Shown here one piece after another: positions 1-6,586 of a stretch of 16,789 bases of DNA (position 1 is its first letter; each line of letters opens with the position of its first letter). The notes beneath the pieces are model-generated. The model saw nothing but the letters and a program-made list of their open reading frames with translations, did no database searches and was not told where the DNA came from. The stretch is from an uncultured Collinsella sp. (lineage in GTDB: Bacteria; Actinomycetota; Coriobacteriia; Coriobacteriales; Coriobacteriaceae), in assembly GCA_900754275.1 (NCBI GenBank), contig CAAECF010000072.1, forward strand, positions 1 to 16,789, read 5' to 3'. A program made the translations under genes and the position numbers.

Positions 1-123
1 GAGCCGCAGCATCGTTTTGCCACGACGGCCGATAACATTGCCGAGTTTGCGGTGGCGGGCAGCTTTATCTTTGGTCAGCCGCTCAAGAGCATTGAGCATA
101 TCGATATCGATGAGCTGAAATAG
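1..123 (+). CDS. murI: Glutamate racemase, C-terminal end (partial)
   Basis: The frame is open from the window edge to a TAG at 121-123 and encodes the last 40 residues of a protein. The tail has an HRFATTAD motif, then an F-A-F-G pattern and an acidic end, IDIDELK. This fits the C-terminus of actinobacterial glutamate racemases, where an aromatic/ATD motif is followed by F...FLG and a short beta strand. Family knowledge: MurI interconverts L- and D-glutamate for peptidoglycan precursors in the cytoplasm. Context supports the call, because murI-rph-rdgB is a recurring order in Actinobacteria and Firmicutes. The catalytic cysteines lie upstream of the window, so the assignment rests on 40 residues and synteny. 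Confidence 0.68.
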   Translation, partial: EPQHRFATTADNIAEFAVAGSFIFGQPLKSIEHIDIDELK

Positions 124-177
124 ATGTAAGGCCGCCGTCAGAGCCTTCGCCACACCTTTTGCCGAAAGGATTTTTCT

Positions 178-903
178 ATGGAGTACATGCAGGTCAACCG
201 CGCCAACGGTCGCGCCGCCAACGAGTTGCGCCCCGTTAAGCTCACCCGTGGCGTCATGAAGCACGCCCACGGCTCGTGTTTTGCCGAGTTCGGTGACACG
301 CGCGTGTTGTGCGCCGCCACAATCGAGGAGGGCGTGCCGGGCTGGCGAAAGGGAGCTAAGGTCGGCTGGGTGACCGCGGAATACGCCATGCTGCCGGCGT
401 CGACCGGCAAGCGCTGCAAGCGCGAGCACGCCAACCGCAAGGGTCGCTCCATGGAGATCGAGCGCCTCATTGGCCGCAGCCTGCGTACCGTCGTCAACAT
501 GAAGGCGCTCGGCGAGTACACCGTCACCGTCGACTGCGATGTGATTCAGGCCGATGGCGGCACGCGTACAGCGAGCATCACCGGCGCCTGGGTGGCGCTG
601 CACGACGCCCTCGCCATGTGGGTCGAGGCGGGCAAGATCGAGCGCATCCCGCTTACCGGCCAGGTGGCTGCAATCTCCATGGGCGTTGTCGACGGCAATA
701 CGCTGCTTGACCTCGATTATTCCGAGGACAGCCATGCCGAAGTCGACATGAACCTCGTCGCCACCGACACCGGTGAGATGATCGAGCTCCAGGGCACTGG
801 CGAGCAGGCGCCCTTTGACCGTAAGCGCCTCAACGCCCTGCTCGACCTGGGCGACAAAGGCATCGCCGAGCTCATCGAGCTTCAGCGCCAAGCCATCGCC
901 TAA
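178..903 (+). CDS. rph: Ribonuclease PH
   Basis: A 241-residue protein, the usual length for RNase PH, a phosphorolytic 3'-5' exoribonuclease that trims tRNA 3' ends in the cytoplasm as a hexamer. The core motifs are clear: NELRPV (15-20), GWVTAEYAMLP (63-73), LIGRSLR (97-103), DVIQADGGTRTASITG (121-136) with the phosphate-binding arginine at about R130, and a DLDYSEDSHAEVDMN segment (178-192) holding the metal-site aspartates. The ATG at 178 is preceded by GAAAGGA with 7-nt spacing. A second in-frame ATG at 187 is possible but has no better ribosome-binding site. One oddity: the family LPRxT segment, whose arginine helps tRNA binding or assembly, reads LPAST (A74). The later arginines R79 and R82 are kept. 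It follows murI by 54 nt and is probably co-transcribed with it. Confidence 0.97.
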   Translation: MEYMQVNRANGRAANELRPVKLTRGVMKHAHGSCFAEFGDTRVLCAATIEEGVPGWRKGAKVGWVTAEYAMLPASTGKRCKREHANRKGRSMEIERLIGRSLRTVVNMKALGEYTVTVDCDVIQADGGTRTASITGAWVALHDALAMWVEAGKIERIPLTGQVAAISMGVVDGNTLLDLDYSEDSHAEVDMNLVATDTGEMIELQGTGEQAPFDRKRLNALLDLGDKGIAELIELQRQAIA

Positions 904-940
904 CCTGCCAAAAAGGGACAGGTTTATTTTGGCAGGTTTT
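904..940 (+). repeat. Hairpin with conserved GGGACAGGTT loop, directly after rph
   Basis: Arms CCTGCCAAAA (904-913) and TTTTGGCAGG (927-936) pair perfectly over 10 bp. The loop is AGGGACAGGTTTA, and TTTT follows. It starts at the first base after the rph stop codon. The loop core recurs in the hairpin at 8494-8528, which has completely different arms. It could double as a weak intrinsic terminator for rph. The loop-conserved, arm-variable design suggests a dispersed repeat family. Confidence 0.7.
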
Positions 941-1046
941 ATCTGGGAAAACGTCGAAGTATAAGACTGCCGTTGATTGAGAGGGGAGAGGCGGAGGCCC
1001 TCGTCGCCCTCGGCGCGGCATTGCTATAGAGACAAGGAGACCACTC

Positions 1047-1688
1047 ATGGCACTTGAGAAGATCGACATCGACACCCTCGACCCGGCGGCGACCATTGTC
1101 GTGGCAACGGGCAACGCCCATAAGCTCACCGAGATCGAGGCCATTTTAGGCAAGGTCATGCCCGAGGTTCGCTTTGTGGCGCTCGGCCAGCTGGGCGATT
1201 TTGAGGACCCCGAGGAAAACGGCACGACGTTTTTGGAGAACGCCATCATCAAGGCGCAGGCTGCCGTCGAAGAGACGGGGCTCATGGCCATCGCCGACGA
1301 TTCTGGCTTGGTCGTCGACGCGCTTGACGGCGAGCCGGGCGTGTATAGCGCGCGCTATGCGGGCGTGCACGGAGACGATGCCGCCAACAACGCCAAGCTT
1401 CTCGTTAACCTGGAAGGCGTGGCGGACGAGGACCGCACCGCGCGCTTTATGAGCGTCGTTGCGCTTATCGACACGGATGGTCTGGTCACCTATGGCGAGG
1501 GCGCCTGCGAGGGCGTTATCGCACACGAGGGCCGCGGCGATCACGGCTTTGGCTATGACCCGCTGTTCCTGCCGGTCGACACGCCGGGCAAGACCATGGC
1601 CGAGCTGACGGCGGACGAGAAGAACGCCATCAGCCATCGTTTCCACGCGCTCGAGCATCTGTCCGCCAAACTGACGGGCGAGGAGTAG
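1047..1688 (+). CDS. rdgB: ITP/XTP pyrophosphatase, RdgB/HAM1 family
   Basis: A 213-residue protein of the HAM1/RdgB fold, slightly longer than usual because of about 14 extra N-terminal residues. It hydrolyses non-canonical purine triphosphates (dITP, XTP) to the monophosphate and pyrophosphate, keeping them out of DNA and RNA. Signature motifs are TGNAHK (21-26, substrate loop), ADDSGL (83-88, with the catalytic aspartates), GFGYDPLF (167-174) and ISHR (195-198). The start ATG at 1047 has AAGGAGA 7 nt upstream. The 143-nt gap after rph contains the hairpin at 904-940, so rdgB may be transcribed partly independently. No convincing promoter was found in the gap. The dtd start follows 3 nt after the stop. 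Confidence 0.96.
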   Translation: MALEKIDIDTLDPAATIVVATGNAHKLTEIEAILGKVMPEVRFVALGQLGDFEDPEENGTTFLENAIIKAQAAVEETGLMAIADDSGLVVDALDGEPGVYSARYAGVHGDDAANNAKLLVNLEGVADEDRTARFMSVVALIDTDGLVTYGEGACEGVIAHEGRGDHGFGYDPLFLPVDTPGKTMAELTADEKNAISHRFHALEHLSAKLTGEE

Positions 1689-1691
1689 GCC

Positions 1692-2138
1692 GTGCGTGCG
1701 GTGGTGCAGCGCGTACTCAACGCCGGCGTGACGGTCGACGGCGAGTGCGTGGGCAAAATTGGGCGCGGCTATCTGGTGCTGCTGGGCGTGGGCCACGGCG
1801 ACACGCGCGCCGAGGCCGATAAGCTGTGGGGCAAGCTCCGCGGCTTGCGCATTAACGAGGACGAGAACGGCAAGACCAACCTGGCACTTGCCGATGTCGA
1901 CGGCGAGGTTCTCGTAGTGTCGCAGTTCACGCTGTTCGCCGATTGCCGTCACGGCCGCCGCCCATCGTTTACGGATGCCGGCGCCCCCGATGTCGCCAAC
2001 GAGCTCTACGAGTACTTCCTGACGCTCGTTCGTCAAGATGTCGAACACGTGGCGCATGGCATCTTTGGCGCCGATATGAAAGTCGACCTCGTCAACGACG
2101 GCCCATTCACCATCGTCCTCGATACCGACAATCTGTAA
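1692..2138 (+). CDS. dtd: D-aminoacyl-tRNA deacylase
   Basis: A 148-residue protein, close to the usual length for DTD, the homodimeric enzyme that removes D-amino acids (and glycine from tRNA-Ala) from mischarged tRNAs. It opens with the family MRAVVQRV. It has the SQFTLFAD active-site strand (S77-Q78-F79-T80-L81) and the cross-subunit NDGPFT motif (135-140) with the Gly-cisPro pair G137-P138. FGADM is also conserved. The start is a GTG 3 nt after the rdgB stop, and its Shine-Dalgarno GAGGAG lies within the last rdgB codons, so translation is coupled. Together with rdgB and rph it forms a nucleotide and tRNA quality-control operon. Confidence 0.97.
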   Translation: MRAVVQRVLNAGVTVDGECVGKIGRGYLVLLGVGHGDTRAEADKLWGKLRGLRINEDENGKTNLALADVDGEVLVVSQFTLFADCRHGRRPSFTDAGAPDVANELYEYFLTLVRQDVEHVAHGIFGADMKVDLVNDGPFTIVLDTDNL

Positions 2139-2155
2139 GTAGCCAAATTAGCTAC

Positions 2156-2185
2156 TTGCGCGTGGTCGCAACAGGGTGCTATAGT
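2156..2185 (+). promoter_or_regulatory. Sigma-70-type promoter upstream of the veg-like gene
   Basis: The -35-like TTGCGC (2156-2161) is separated by 18 nt from TATAGT (2180-2185). A TG one base upstream (2177-2178) makes it an extended -10. The predicted start near 2192 gives a leader of about 60 nt. A small AAGTAGC/GCTACTT hairpin (2137-2157) sits just upstream, at the end of dtd. Confidence 0.6.
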
Positions 2186-2205
2186 ATTAGAGTTTTGTCT
2201 ATCTT

Positions 2206-2225
2206 AGGGGTATTATCCCCTTTTT
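2206..2225 (+). terminator. Short hairpin with T-run in the veg-like leader
   Basis: AGGGG (2206-2210) and CCCCT (2217-2221) flank a TATTAT loop, and the T-run spans 2221-2225. The stem is only 5 bp, so it is a weak terminator or attenuator at best. It lies between the predicted promoter and the ribosome-binding site of the next gene. Confidence 0.3.
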
Positions 2226-2252
2226 GAATTGCACCTTCTGGAGGCCCTGTTC

Positions 2253-2549
2253 ATGGAAGAGATGGAAGTCAATCACGTCGACGACATCCACGAGAAGCTG
2301 ACCGATATGGTGGGCGATCGCGTCAAGGTGAAGGCCAACATGGGCCGCACCCGCGTCGTCGAGCGCATGGGCACCATCAAGAGCGTCCACCCCGCCGTCT
2401 TTATCGTCGAGGTTGACGAACGTCGCGGCCGCAAGTCGCGTCAGTCCTACCAGTATATCGATGTCCTCACCGGGCAGGTCGAGCTGTTCGACCCCGAGAG
2501 CGGTGAGCACATTTTTACCCCGCTCGGCAATCAGCTCGAGGAGCACTAA
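2253..2549 (+). CDS. Veg-family protein (DUF1021)
   Basis: A 98-residue protein resembling Bacillus Veg. It has an N-terminal helix (HVDDIHEKLTDMVGDRV), then VKANMGRTRVVERMGTI, a beta-rich core with VFIVEVDE, and the SYQYIDVLTGQVEL strand matching the family SY.Y.DiLT..VEL. Veg is a small SH3-like-fold protein studied in B. subtilis for effects on biofilm matrix and spore outgrowth; its molecular role is unsettled. The ATG at 2253 has GGAGG (2240-2244) 8 nt upstream and is preferred over an upstream in-frame TTG at 2229 that lacks a good site. Synteny supports the call: veg lies close to ispE in Bacillus, and here ispE begins 2 nt after its stop. Confidence 0.85.
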   Translation: MEEMEVNHVDDIHEKLTDMVGDRVKVKANMGRTRVVERMGTIKSVHPAVFIVEVDERRGRKSRQSYQYIDVLTGQVELFDPESGEHIFTPLGNQLEEH

Positions 2550-2551
2550 CG

Positions 2552-3448
2552 GTGACCGATCGGTCCCTGACTCTTTCCGCGCCGGCAAAGATTAACCTCT
2601 ACCTGGGGGTTCATACCGAGCGCGATGACCGCGGCTACCACAGGGTCGATTCCCTGATGGCAGCCGTCGGTCTTTCCGATTCCGTGACGGTCGCGCCGGC
2701 GCAGGCGCTGACCGTCCAGACGGTTCCGGCATCAGATTTTCCCATGCAAAAGAATACGGCGTATCGGGCTGCGGTTGCTATGGCCGAGCATTATGGTTGC
2801 GAGGCAAACATCTGCGTGACGATTGAGAAGCGCATTCCATTGTGCGCCGGCTTGGGCGGCCCCTCGACGGACGCGGCCGCGGTCATTGTCGCCTTGGCGG
2901 AGCTCTGGGGAATTGATCGCACCGACCCCGCGCTCGACGACATTGCGCGGGGTATTGGTGCTGACGTCCCGTTCTTTTTGCACGCGAGCCTTGCGTTCTA
3001 CGTAGGTGGGGGAGACGTGCTGGCAACTGAGTATCCCGCGCTGCCCGCAACGCCCGTCGTGTTGGTCAAGCCGCGCGAGGCAAGCGTTTCAACAATTGAA
3101 GCCTATCGACGTTTTGACGAGGCTCCGGTGCCTGCAGACAAGCCCGGCGCGATAGCTTCTGCCTTGCATGCTGGTGATGCCGAGACGGCATATGCGCTCA
3201 TCCATAACAACCTAGGTGTCATTTCCGCACAGATGGAGCCGCAGATTCAAACGGTTCTCGATTGGCTGCGTAAACAGGACGGCACCGTTGCTGTAGATGT
3301 GTGCGGATCGGGTGCCTGCTCATTTGCCATTTGCGACACCGCCGCCACGGCCGAAAGGCTTGCCGACGCTGCCCTGCAAAACGGCTGGTGGTCCTGCGCG
3401 ACGGAGCTCATTCCCAACACGGTTCGCATCGAAGTGCCAAAGAAGTAA
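2552..3448 (+). CDS. ispE: 4-diphosphocytidyl-2-C-methyl-D-erythritol kinase
   Basis: A 298-residue GHMP kinase that phosphorylates CDP-methylerythritol in the MEP (non-mevalonate) isoprenoid pathway. Motif 1, APAKINLYL (10-18), holds the catalytic lysine K13. The ATP loop is GLGGPSTDAAA (100-110). GADVPFF (136-142) gives the catalytic aspartate D138. Motif 3 is GSGACS (252-257). Length is normal. The start is a GTG 2 nt after the upstream stop, with GAGGAG at 2538-2543 serving as ribosome-binding site, so the two genes are coupled. The phosphate loop is slightly unusual, since the family normally has GLGGGSSDAA and here one glycine is proline. The gene uses less GC-biased third positions than its neighbours, consistent with modest expression. 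Confidence 0.95.
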   Translation: MTDRSLTLSAPAKINLYLGVHTERDDRGYHRVDSLMAAVGLSDSVTVAPAQALTVQTVPASDFPMQKNTAYRAAVAMAEHYGCEANICVTIEKRIPLCAGLGGPSTDAAAVIVALAELWGIDRTDPALDDIARGIGADVPFFLHASLAFYVGGGDVLATEYPALPATPVVLVKPREASVSTIEAYRRFDEAPVPADKPGAIASALHAGDAETAYALIHNNLGVISAQMEPQIQTVLDWLRKQDGTVAVDVCGSGACSFAICDTAATAERLADAALQNGWWSCATELIPNTVRIEVPKK

Positions 3449-3458
3449 AAATTTCTCT

Positions 3459-3489
3459 AGCACACGACGGAAATCTTTGTTACTATAGT
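3459..3489 (+). promoter_or_regulatory. Possible tRNA-Pro promoter
   Basis: TATAGT (3484-3489) lies 8 nt before the mature tRNA 5' end and would start transcription about 1-2 nt upstream of it. The best -35 is a poor TAGCAC (3459-3464) with a long 19-nt spacer. The -10 is convincing, the -35 is not. Confidence 0.35.
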
Positions 3490-3497
3490 CGAGCTAA

Positions 3498-3574
3498 CGG
3501 GTTGTGGCTCAGTTTGGTAGAGCACTGCGTTCGGGACGCAGGGGTCGCTGGTTCAAATCCAGTCAACCCGACCA
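3498..3574 (+). tRNA. tRNA-Pro, anticodon CGG
   Basis: A full cloverleaf can be folded. The acceptor arms CGGGTTG (3498-3504) and CAACCCG (3564-3570) pair over 7 bp. The D stem is GCTC/GAGC. The anticodon stem CTGCG/CGCAG encloses the loop TTCGGGA with anticodon CGG (3532-3534). The T arm is GCTGG/CCAGT with loop TTCAAAT. The discriminator is A3571, and CCA is encoded at 3572-3574. It reads the proline codon CCG. It stands alone between ispE and tatA. Confidence 0.97.
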
Positions 3575-3585
3575 GAGCATGAGGA

Positions 3586-3613
3586 GGGACCGCTTCTTGC
3601 GGTCCCTTTTTTT
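3586..3613 (+). terminator. Intrinsic terminator of tRNA-Pro
   Basis: GGGACCGC (3586-3593) pairs perfectly with GCGGTCCC (3599-3606) across a TTCTT loop and is followed by seven T residues (3607-3613). Confidence 0.92.
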
Positions 3614-3621
3614 AGCTATTG

Positions 3622-3650
3622 TTGTGATACCGCGATACCCGCGGTATACT
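3622..3650 (+). promoter_or_regulatory. tatA promoter with overlapping palindrome (candidate operator)
   Basis: TTGTGA (3622-3627), a 17-nt spacer and TATACT (3645-3650) make a good sigma-70-type promoter directly after the tRNA terminator. The inverted repeat ATACCGCG (3627-3634) and CGCGGTAT (3640-3647), with a 5-nt centre, fills the spacer and overlaps both boxes. That is where a repressor or a spacer-binding activator would sit. The promoter is well supported; the operator is inferred. Confidence 0.62.
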
Positions 3651-3686
3651 CATTCGAGCTTGTCTCGCTGTATTGTGGAGGTCTAC

Positions 3687-3962
3687 ATGTTTGGACTGAG
3701 GGCTCCTGAGCTCATCATTATTCTCGTCGTTGTCCTGATTATCTTCGGGCCCAAGAACCTGCCGAAGCTCGGCAAGTCCCTCGGCTCTACCGTCAAGAAT
3801 ATCCGCGAGGGTATGGAGGGCGACGATAAGGCCGAGACCAAGCAGGCCGAGGAGGTCGTGGTCGAGCAGTCCGAGGAGGACAAGGAGATCGCTGAGCTCG
3901 AGGCCAAGCTCGCTGCTGCCAAGAAGAAGCAGGCAGAGGACAGCGACGCGGACGCAGAGTAG
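3687..3962 (+). CDS. tatA: Twin-arginine translocase subunit TatA
   Basis: A 91-residue protein with the TatA layout. A single N-terminal membrane helix (about residues 7-20, LIIILVVVLIIF) leads into the hinge FGPKNLPKLGKSLG (20-33), then an amphipathic helix, then a highly charged Glu/Lys-rich cytoplasmic tail (45-91). TatA oligomers form the transport path for folded proteins carrying RR signal peptides across the cytoplasmic membrane. No tatC is present in the window, so the partner must be elsewhere. The start ATG at 3687 has GGAGG (3677-3681) 5 nt upstream, and the residues before it in the same frame come from the tRNA and terminator. It is probably monocistronic, with promoter at 3622 and terminator at 3988. 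Confidence 0.92.
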   Translation: MFGLRAPELIIILVVVLIIFGPKNLPKLGKSLGSTVKNIREGMEGDDKAETKQAEEVVVEQSEEDKEIAELEAKLAAAKKKQAEDSDADAE

Positions 3963-3987
3963 TCCCATCCCTTTGGGGTGAGCACCT

Positions 3988-4020
3988 GACCGGCTTGCCC
4001 GCAGGCTAGCCGGTCTTTTT
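3988..4020 (+). terminator. Intrinsic terminator of tatA
   Basis: GACCGGCT (3988-3995) pairs with AGCCGGTC (4008-4015). One T-T mismatch and a GCC/GGC top extend the stem around a CGCA loop. A T-run covers 4016-4020. Confidence 0.88.
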
Positions 4021-4068
4021 CGTTTTGTTGACAGTTGATTGTTTGATCAGAGTTGGGGAGATATCCGT

Positions 4069-4539
4069 ATGGACGCAAGCCAGATCGTACTGACCGCTGA
4101 GGGCCGCCAGAAGCTCGTCGAGGAGCTCGCTTGGCGTGAGGGCGATTACGCCAAGGAGATCGTCGAGGACATCAAGGAAGCCCGCGCGTTCGGCGACCTT
4201 TCGGAGAACTCCGAGTACGATGCCGCCAAGGACAAGCAGGCCCAGAACGCCGCTCGTATTGCCGAGATCCAGGCCATCCTTGCCAACGCTCAGGTTGCTG
4301 CCACCACAGGTGATCTGACCGTCTCCATCGGTTCCACCGTTTCTCTGATTGATCCCAACGGTGAGGTCATGGAAGTCACGCTCGTCGGTACCACCGAGAC
4401 CAACTCGCTCGAGCACAAGATTTCCAACGAGTCTCCGGTCGGCCACGCCATCATCGGTCACGGCGAGGGCGACTCCGTCGAGGTCGTTACGCCTTCCGGC
4501 AAGACTCGCGTCTACACCATCGCCAAGATTGCACGCTAG
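4069..4539 (+). CDS. greA: Transcription elongation factor GreA
   Basis: A 156-residue protein, the normal GreA length. GreA enters the RNA polymerase secondary channel and stimulates cleavage of backtracked RNA. The N-terminal coiled coil (about 8-77) carries the tip loop FGDLSENSEYDAAKDKQ (41-57) with the acidic pair D43 and E46 that coordinates the catalytic magnesium. The C-terminal FKBP-like domain follows (about 80-156). The ATG at 4069 has GGGGAG 8 nt upstream and gives the family N-terminus. An upstream in-frame start at 4039 would sit against the tatA terminator. greA next to lysS is a common bacterial arrangement. No good promoter was found between the tatA terminator and greA. Confidence 0.97.
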   Translation: MDASQIVLTAEGRQKLVEELAWREGDYAKEIVEDIKEARAFGDLSENSEYDAAKDKQAQNAARIAEIQAILANAQVAATTGDLTVSIGSTVSLIDPNGEVMEVTLVGTTETNSLEHKISNESPVGHAIIGHGEGDSVEVVTPSGKTRVYTIAKIAR

Positions 4540-4567
4540 ACCACGGTCCCGCGTAAAGGTATGTTTT

Positions 4568-4600
4568 CGCTCCCTGGGACCGAATCCTGGGGAGCGTTTT
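4568..4600 (+). terminator. Terminator or attenuator in the greA-lysS gap
   Basis: CGCTCCC (4568-4574) pairs with GGGAGCG (4590-4596). The stem continues through G-T and G-C pairs to A4579-T4585, giving 12 bp in all, followed by TTTT (4597-4600). It ends only 18 nt before the lysS start. CGGTCCC (4544-4550) could instead pair with GGGACCG (4576-4582), which would disrupt this stem. It may therefore be a simple greA terminator or a regulated attenuator for lysS. Confidence 0.75.
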
Positions 4601-4618
4601 AGTTTGAGGAGCTAACTT

Positions 4619-6583
4619 ATGGCAGAGAACCAGAACGCCGCAGATCAGGCATCGACGCTCAACGACGAGCGCGCCACCCGCCTGGCCAAGCGCGCCGCCC
4701 TGTTCGAGGCGGGCCAGAACCCCTATCCCGAGCACTCTGAGCTTGAGGACTACGTTGCCGATATCGAGGCTAAGTACGCCGAGCTTGCCGATGGCGAGGA
4801 CACCGAGGACGTCGTGAAGATCGCCGGCCGCGTGGTCGCCAAGCGCGGTCAGGGCAAGATCATGTTCATCGTCGTGCGCGATGCGACTGCCGAGATTCAG
4901 CTGTTCTGCCGCATCAACGACATGGACGAGGCTGCATGGAATACGCTCAAGTCCCTCGACCTGGGCGACATCCTGGGCGTGACCGGCGTGGTTGTGCGCA
5001 CCCAGCGCGGCCAGCTCTCCGTTGCCCCTAAGAGCGCGACCCTGCTTGCCAAGGCCGTTCGTCCGCTGCCCGAGAAGTTCCACGGTCTTTCCGACAAGGA
5101 GACCCGTTATCGTCAGCGCTACGTCGACCTGATCGCCAACGACGATGTCCGCGAGACCTTCCGCAAGCGTTCGCAGATTCTCTCCACCTTCCGCCGCTTC
5201 ATGGAGTCCGACGGCTACATGGAAGTCGAGACCCCCATCCTGCAGACTATCCAGGGCGGCGCCACGGCTAAGCCGTTCATCACGCACTTCAACGCGCTCG
5301 ACCAGGAGTGCTATCTGCGCATTGCTACCGAGCTGCATCTCAAGCGCTGCATCGTCGGCGGCTTTGAGCGCGTGTTCGAGATTGGCCGCATCTTCCGCAA
5401 CGAGGGCATGGACCTCACCCACAACCCCGAGTTCACCACGATGGAGGCCTACCGTGCCTTCTCCGATCTCGAGGGCATGAAGGCGCTTGCCCAGGGCGTC
5501 ATCAAGGCTGCCAACAAGGCCATCGGCAACCCCGAGGTCATCGAGTACCAGGGCCAGACCATCGATCTTTCCGGTGAGTGGGCAAGCCGCCCCATGACTG
5601 ATATTGTCTCTGACGTGCTCGGCAAGAAAGCCACCATCGACACGCCGGTCGAGGAGCTTGCTGCCGCCGCGCGCGAGAAGGGCCTGGAGATCAAGCCCGA
5701 GTGGACTGCTGGCAAGATCATCGCCGAGATTTACGATGAGCTGGGCGAGGACACCATCGTCAACCCGACCTTCGTGTGCGATTACCCCATCGAGGTCAGC
5801 CCGCTTGCCAAGCGTTTTGAGGACGACCCGCGTCTGACGCACCGCTTTGAGCTGGTTATCGCCGGTCACGAGTACGCTAACGCGTTCTCCGAGCTCAACG
5901 ACCCGGTCGACCAGGCCGAGCGCTTTGCCGCTCAGATGGCCGAGAAGGCTGGCGGTGACGACGAGGCCATGGAGTACGACGAGGACTACGTGCGCGCCCT
6001 CGAGTACGGCATGCCTCCCGCGGGCGGCATCGGCATCGGTATCGACCGCGTGGTCATGCTGCTCACCAACCAGGCCTCCATCCGCGACGTCCTGCTGTTC
6101 CCGCACATGAAGCCCGAGAAGGGTTTCCAGTCCGGTGCTGCTGCCGCCAAGGCCGCCGAGGCCGGCAACGCCTCGAGCCCGTTCGTCAAATCGCTCAAGC
6201 CTACGCTCGATTACTCTAAGATCGCCGTCGAGCCGCTGTTCGAGGAGTTTGTCGACTTTGATACCTTCTCCAAGAGCGATTTCCGCGCCGTGAAGGTCAA
6301 GGCGTGCGAAGCCGTCAAGAAGTCCAAGAAGCTGCTGAACTTTACGCTCGACGACGGTACCGGTACCGACCGCACCATCCTTTCCGGCATCCATGAATAC
6401 TATGAGCCCGAGGACTTGGTCGGCAAGACCCTGCTCGCCATCACCAACCTTCCTCCGCGCAAGATGATGGGCATTCCCAGCTGCGGCATGCTGATCAGCG
6501 CTATTCACGAGGAGGAGGGCGAGGAGCGCCTCAATCTGATTCAGCTCGACGCTTCCATCCCCGCCGGCGCAAAGATGTGCTAA
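4619..6583 (+). CDS. lysS: Lysyl-tRNA synthetase (class II) with C-terminal tRNA-binding domain
   Basis: A 654-residue class II lysyl-tRNA synthetase, about 150 longer than the roughly 500-residue bacterial norm. It charges tRNA-Lys with lysine in the cytoplasm. An N-terminal OB-fold anticodon-binding domain (about 60-165) precedes the catalytic core. In the core, motif 1 is GYMEVETP (199-206), motif 2 is GRIFRNEGMDLTHNPEF (256-272) and motif 3 is GGIGIGIDRV with R477. After an Ala-rich linker (about 505-544), residues 545-654 form a second OB-type domain, with DFRAVKVKACEAVKKSKKLL, NLPPRKMMGIPSCGMLISA and similar motifs. This is the Trbp111/EMAPII-like domain usually found at the C-terminus of MetRS. 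The start ATG has GAGGAG 7 nt upstream. The fusion is the unusual point; the catalytic assignment is secure. Confidence 0.97.
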   Translation: MAENQNAADQASTLNDERATRLAKRAALFEAGQNPYPEHSELEDYVADIEAKYAELADGEDTEDVVKIAGRVVAKRGQGKIMFIVVRDATAEIQLFCRINDMDEAAWNTLKSLDLGDILGVTGVVVRTQRGQLSVAPKSATLLAKAVRPLPEKFHGLSDKETRYRQRYVDLIANDDVRETFRKRSQILSTFRRFMESDGYMEVETPILQTIQGGATAKPFITHFNALDQECYLRIATELHLKRCIVGGFERVFEIGRIFRNEGMDLTHNPEFTTMEAYRAFSDLEGMKALAQGVIKAANKAIGNPEVIEYQGQTIDLSGEWASRPMTDIVSDVLGKKATIDTPVEELAAAAREKGLEIKPEWTAGKIIAEIYDELGEDTIVNPTFVCDYPIEVSPLAKRFEDDPRLTHRFELVIAGHEYANAFSELNDPVDQAERFAAQMAEKAGGDDEAMEYDEDYVRALEYGMPPAGGIGIGIDRVVMLLTNQASIRDVLLFPHMKPEKGFQSGAAAAKAAEAGNASSPFVKSLKPTLDYSKIAVEPLFEEFVDFDTFSKSDFRAVKVKACEAVKKSKKLLNFTLDDGTGTDRTILSGIHEYYEPEDLVGKTLLAITNLPPRKMMGIPSCGMLISAIHEEEGEERLNLIQLDASIPAGAKMC

Positions 6584-6586
6584 CTA

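Noticed and set aside
1022..1030. Extended -10-like TG-C-TATAGA before rdgB
   Set aside because: Transcription would begin inside the rdgB ribosome-binding site and there is no -35 box.
4028..4033. Perfect TTGACA box upstream of greA
   Set aside because: No acceptable -10 lies 15-19 nt downstream; the sequence there is AGTTGG, part of the Shine-Dalgarno region.
4561..4602. 13-codon leader ORF in the greA-lysS gap
   Set aside because: It has no lysine codons, its Shine-Dalgarno is badly spaced, and it merely overlaps the terminator stem.
4487..6508. 673-codon open frame antisense to lysS
   Set aside because: It mirrors lysS; the strong GC third-position bias of the + strand gene keeps the antisense frame open. 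The same applies to the frame antisense to clpC (10024-12117).
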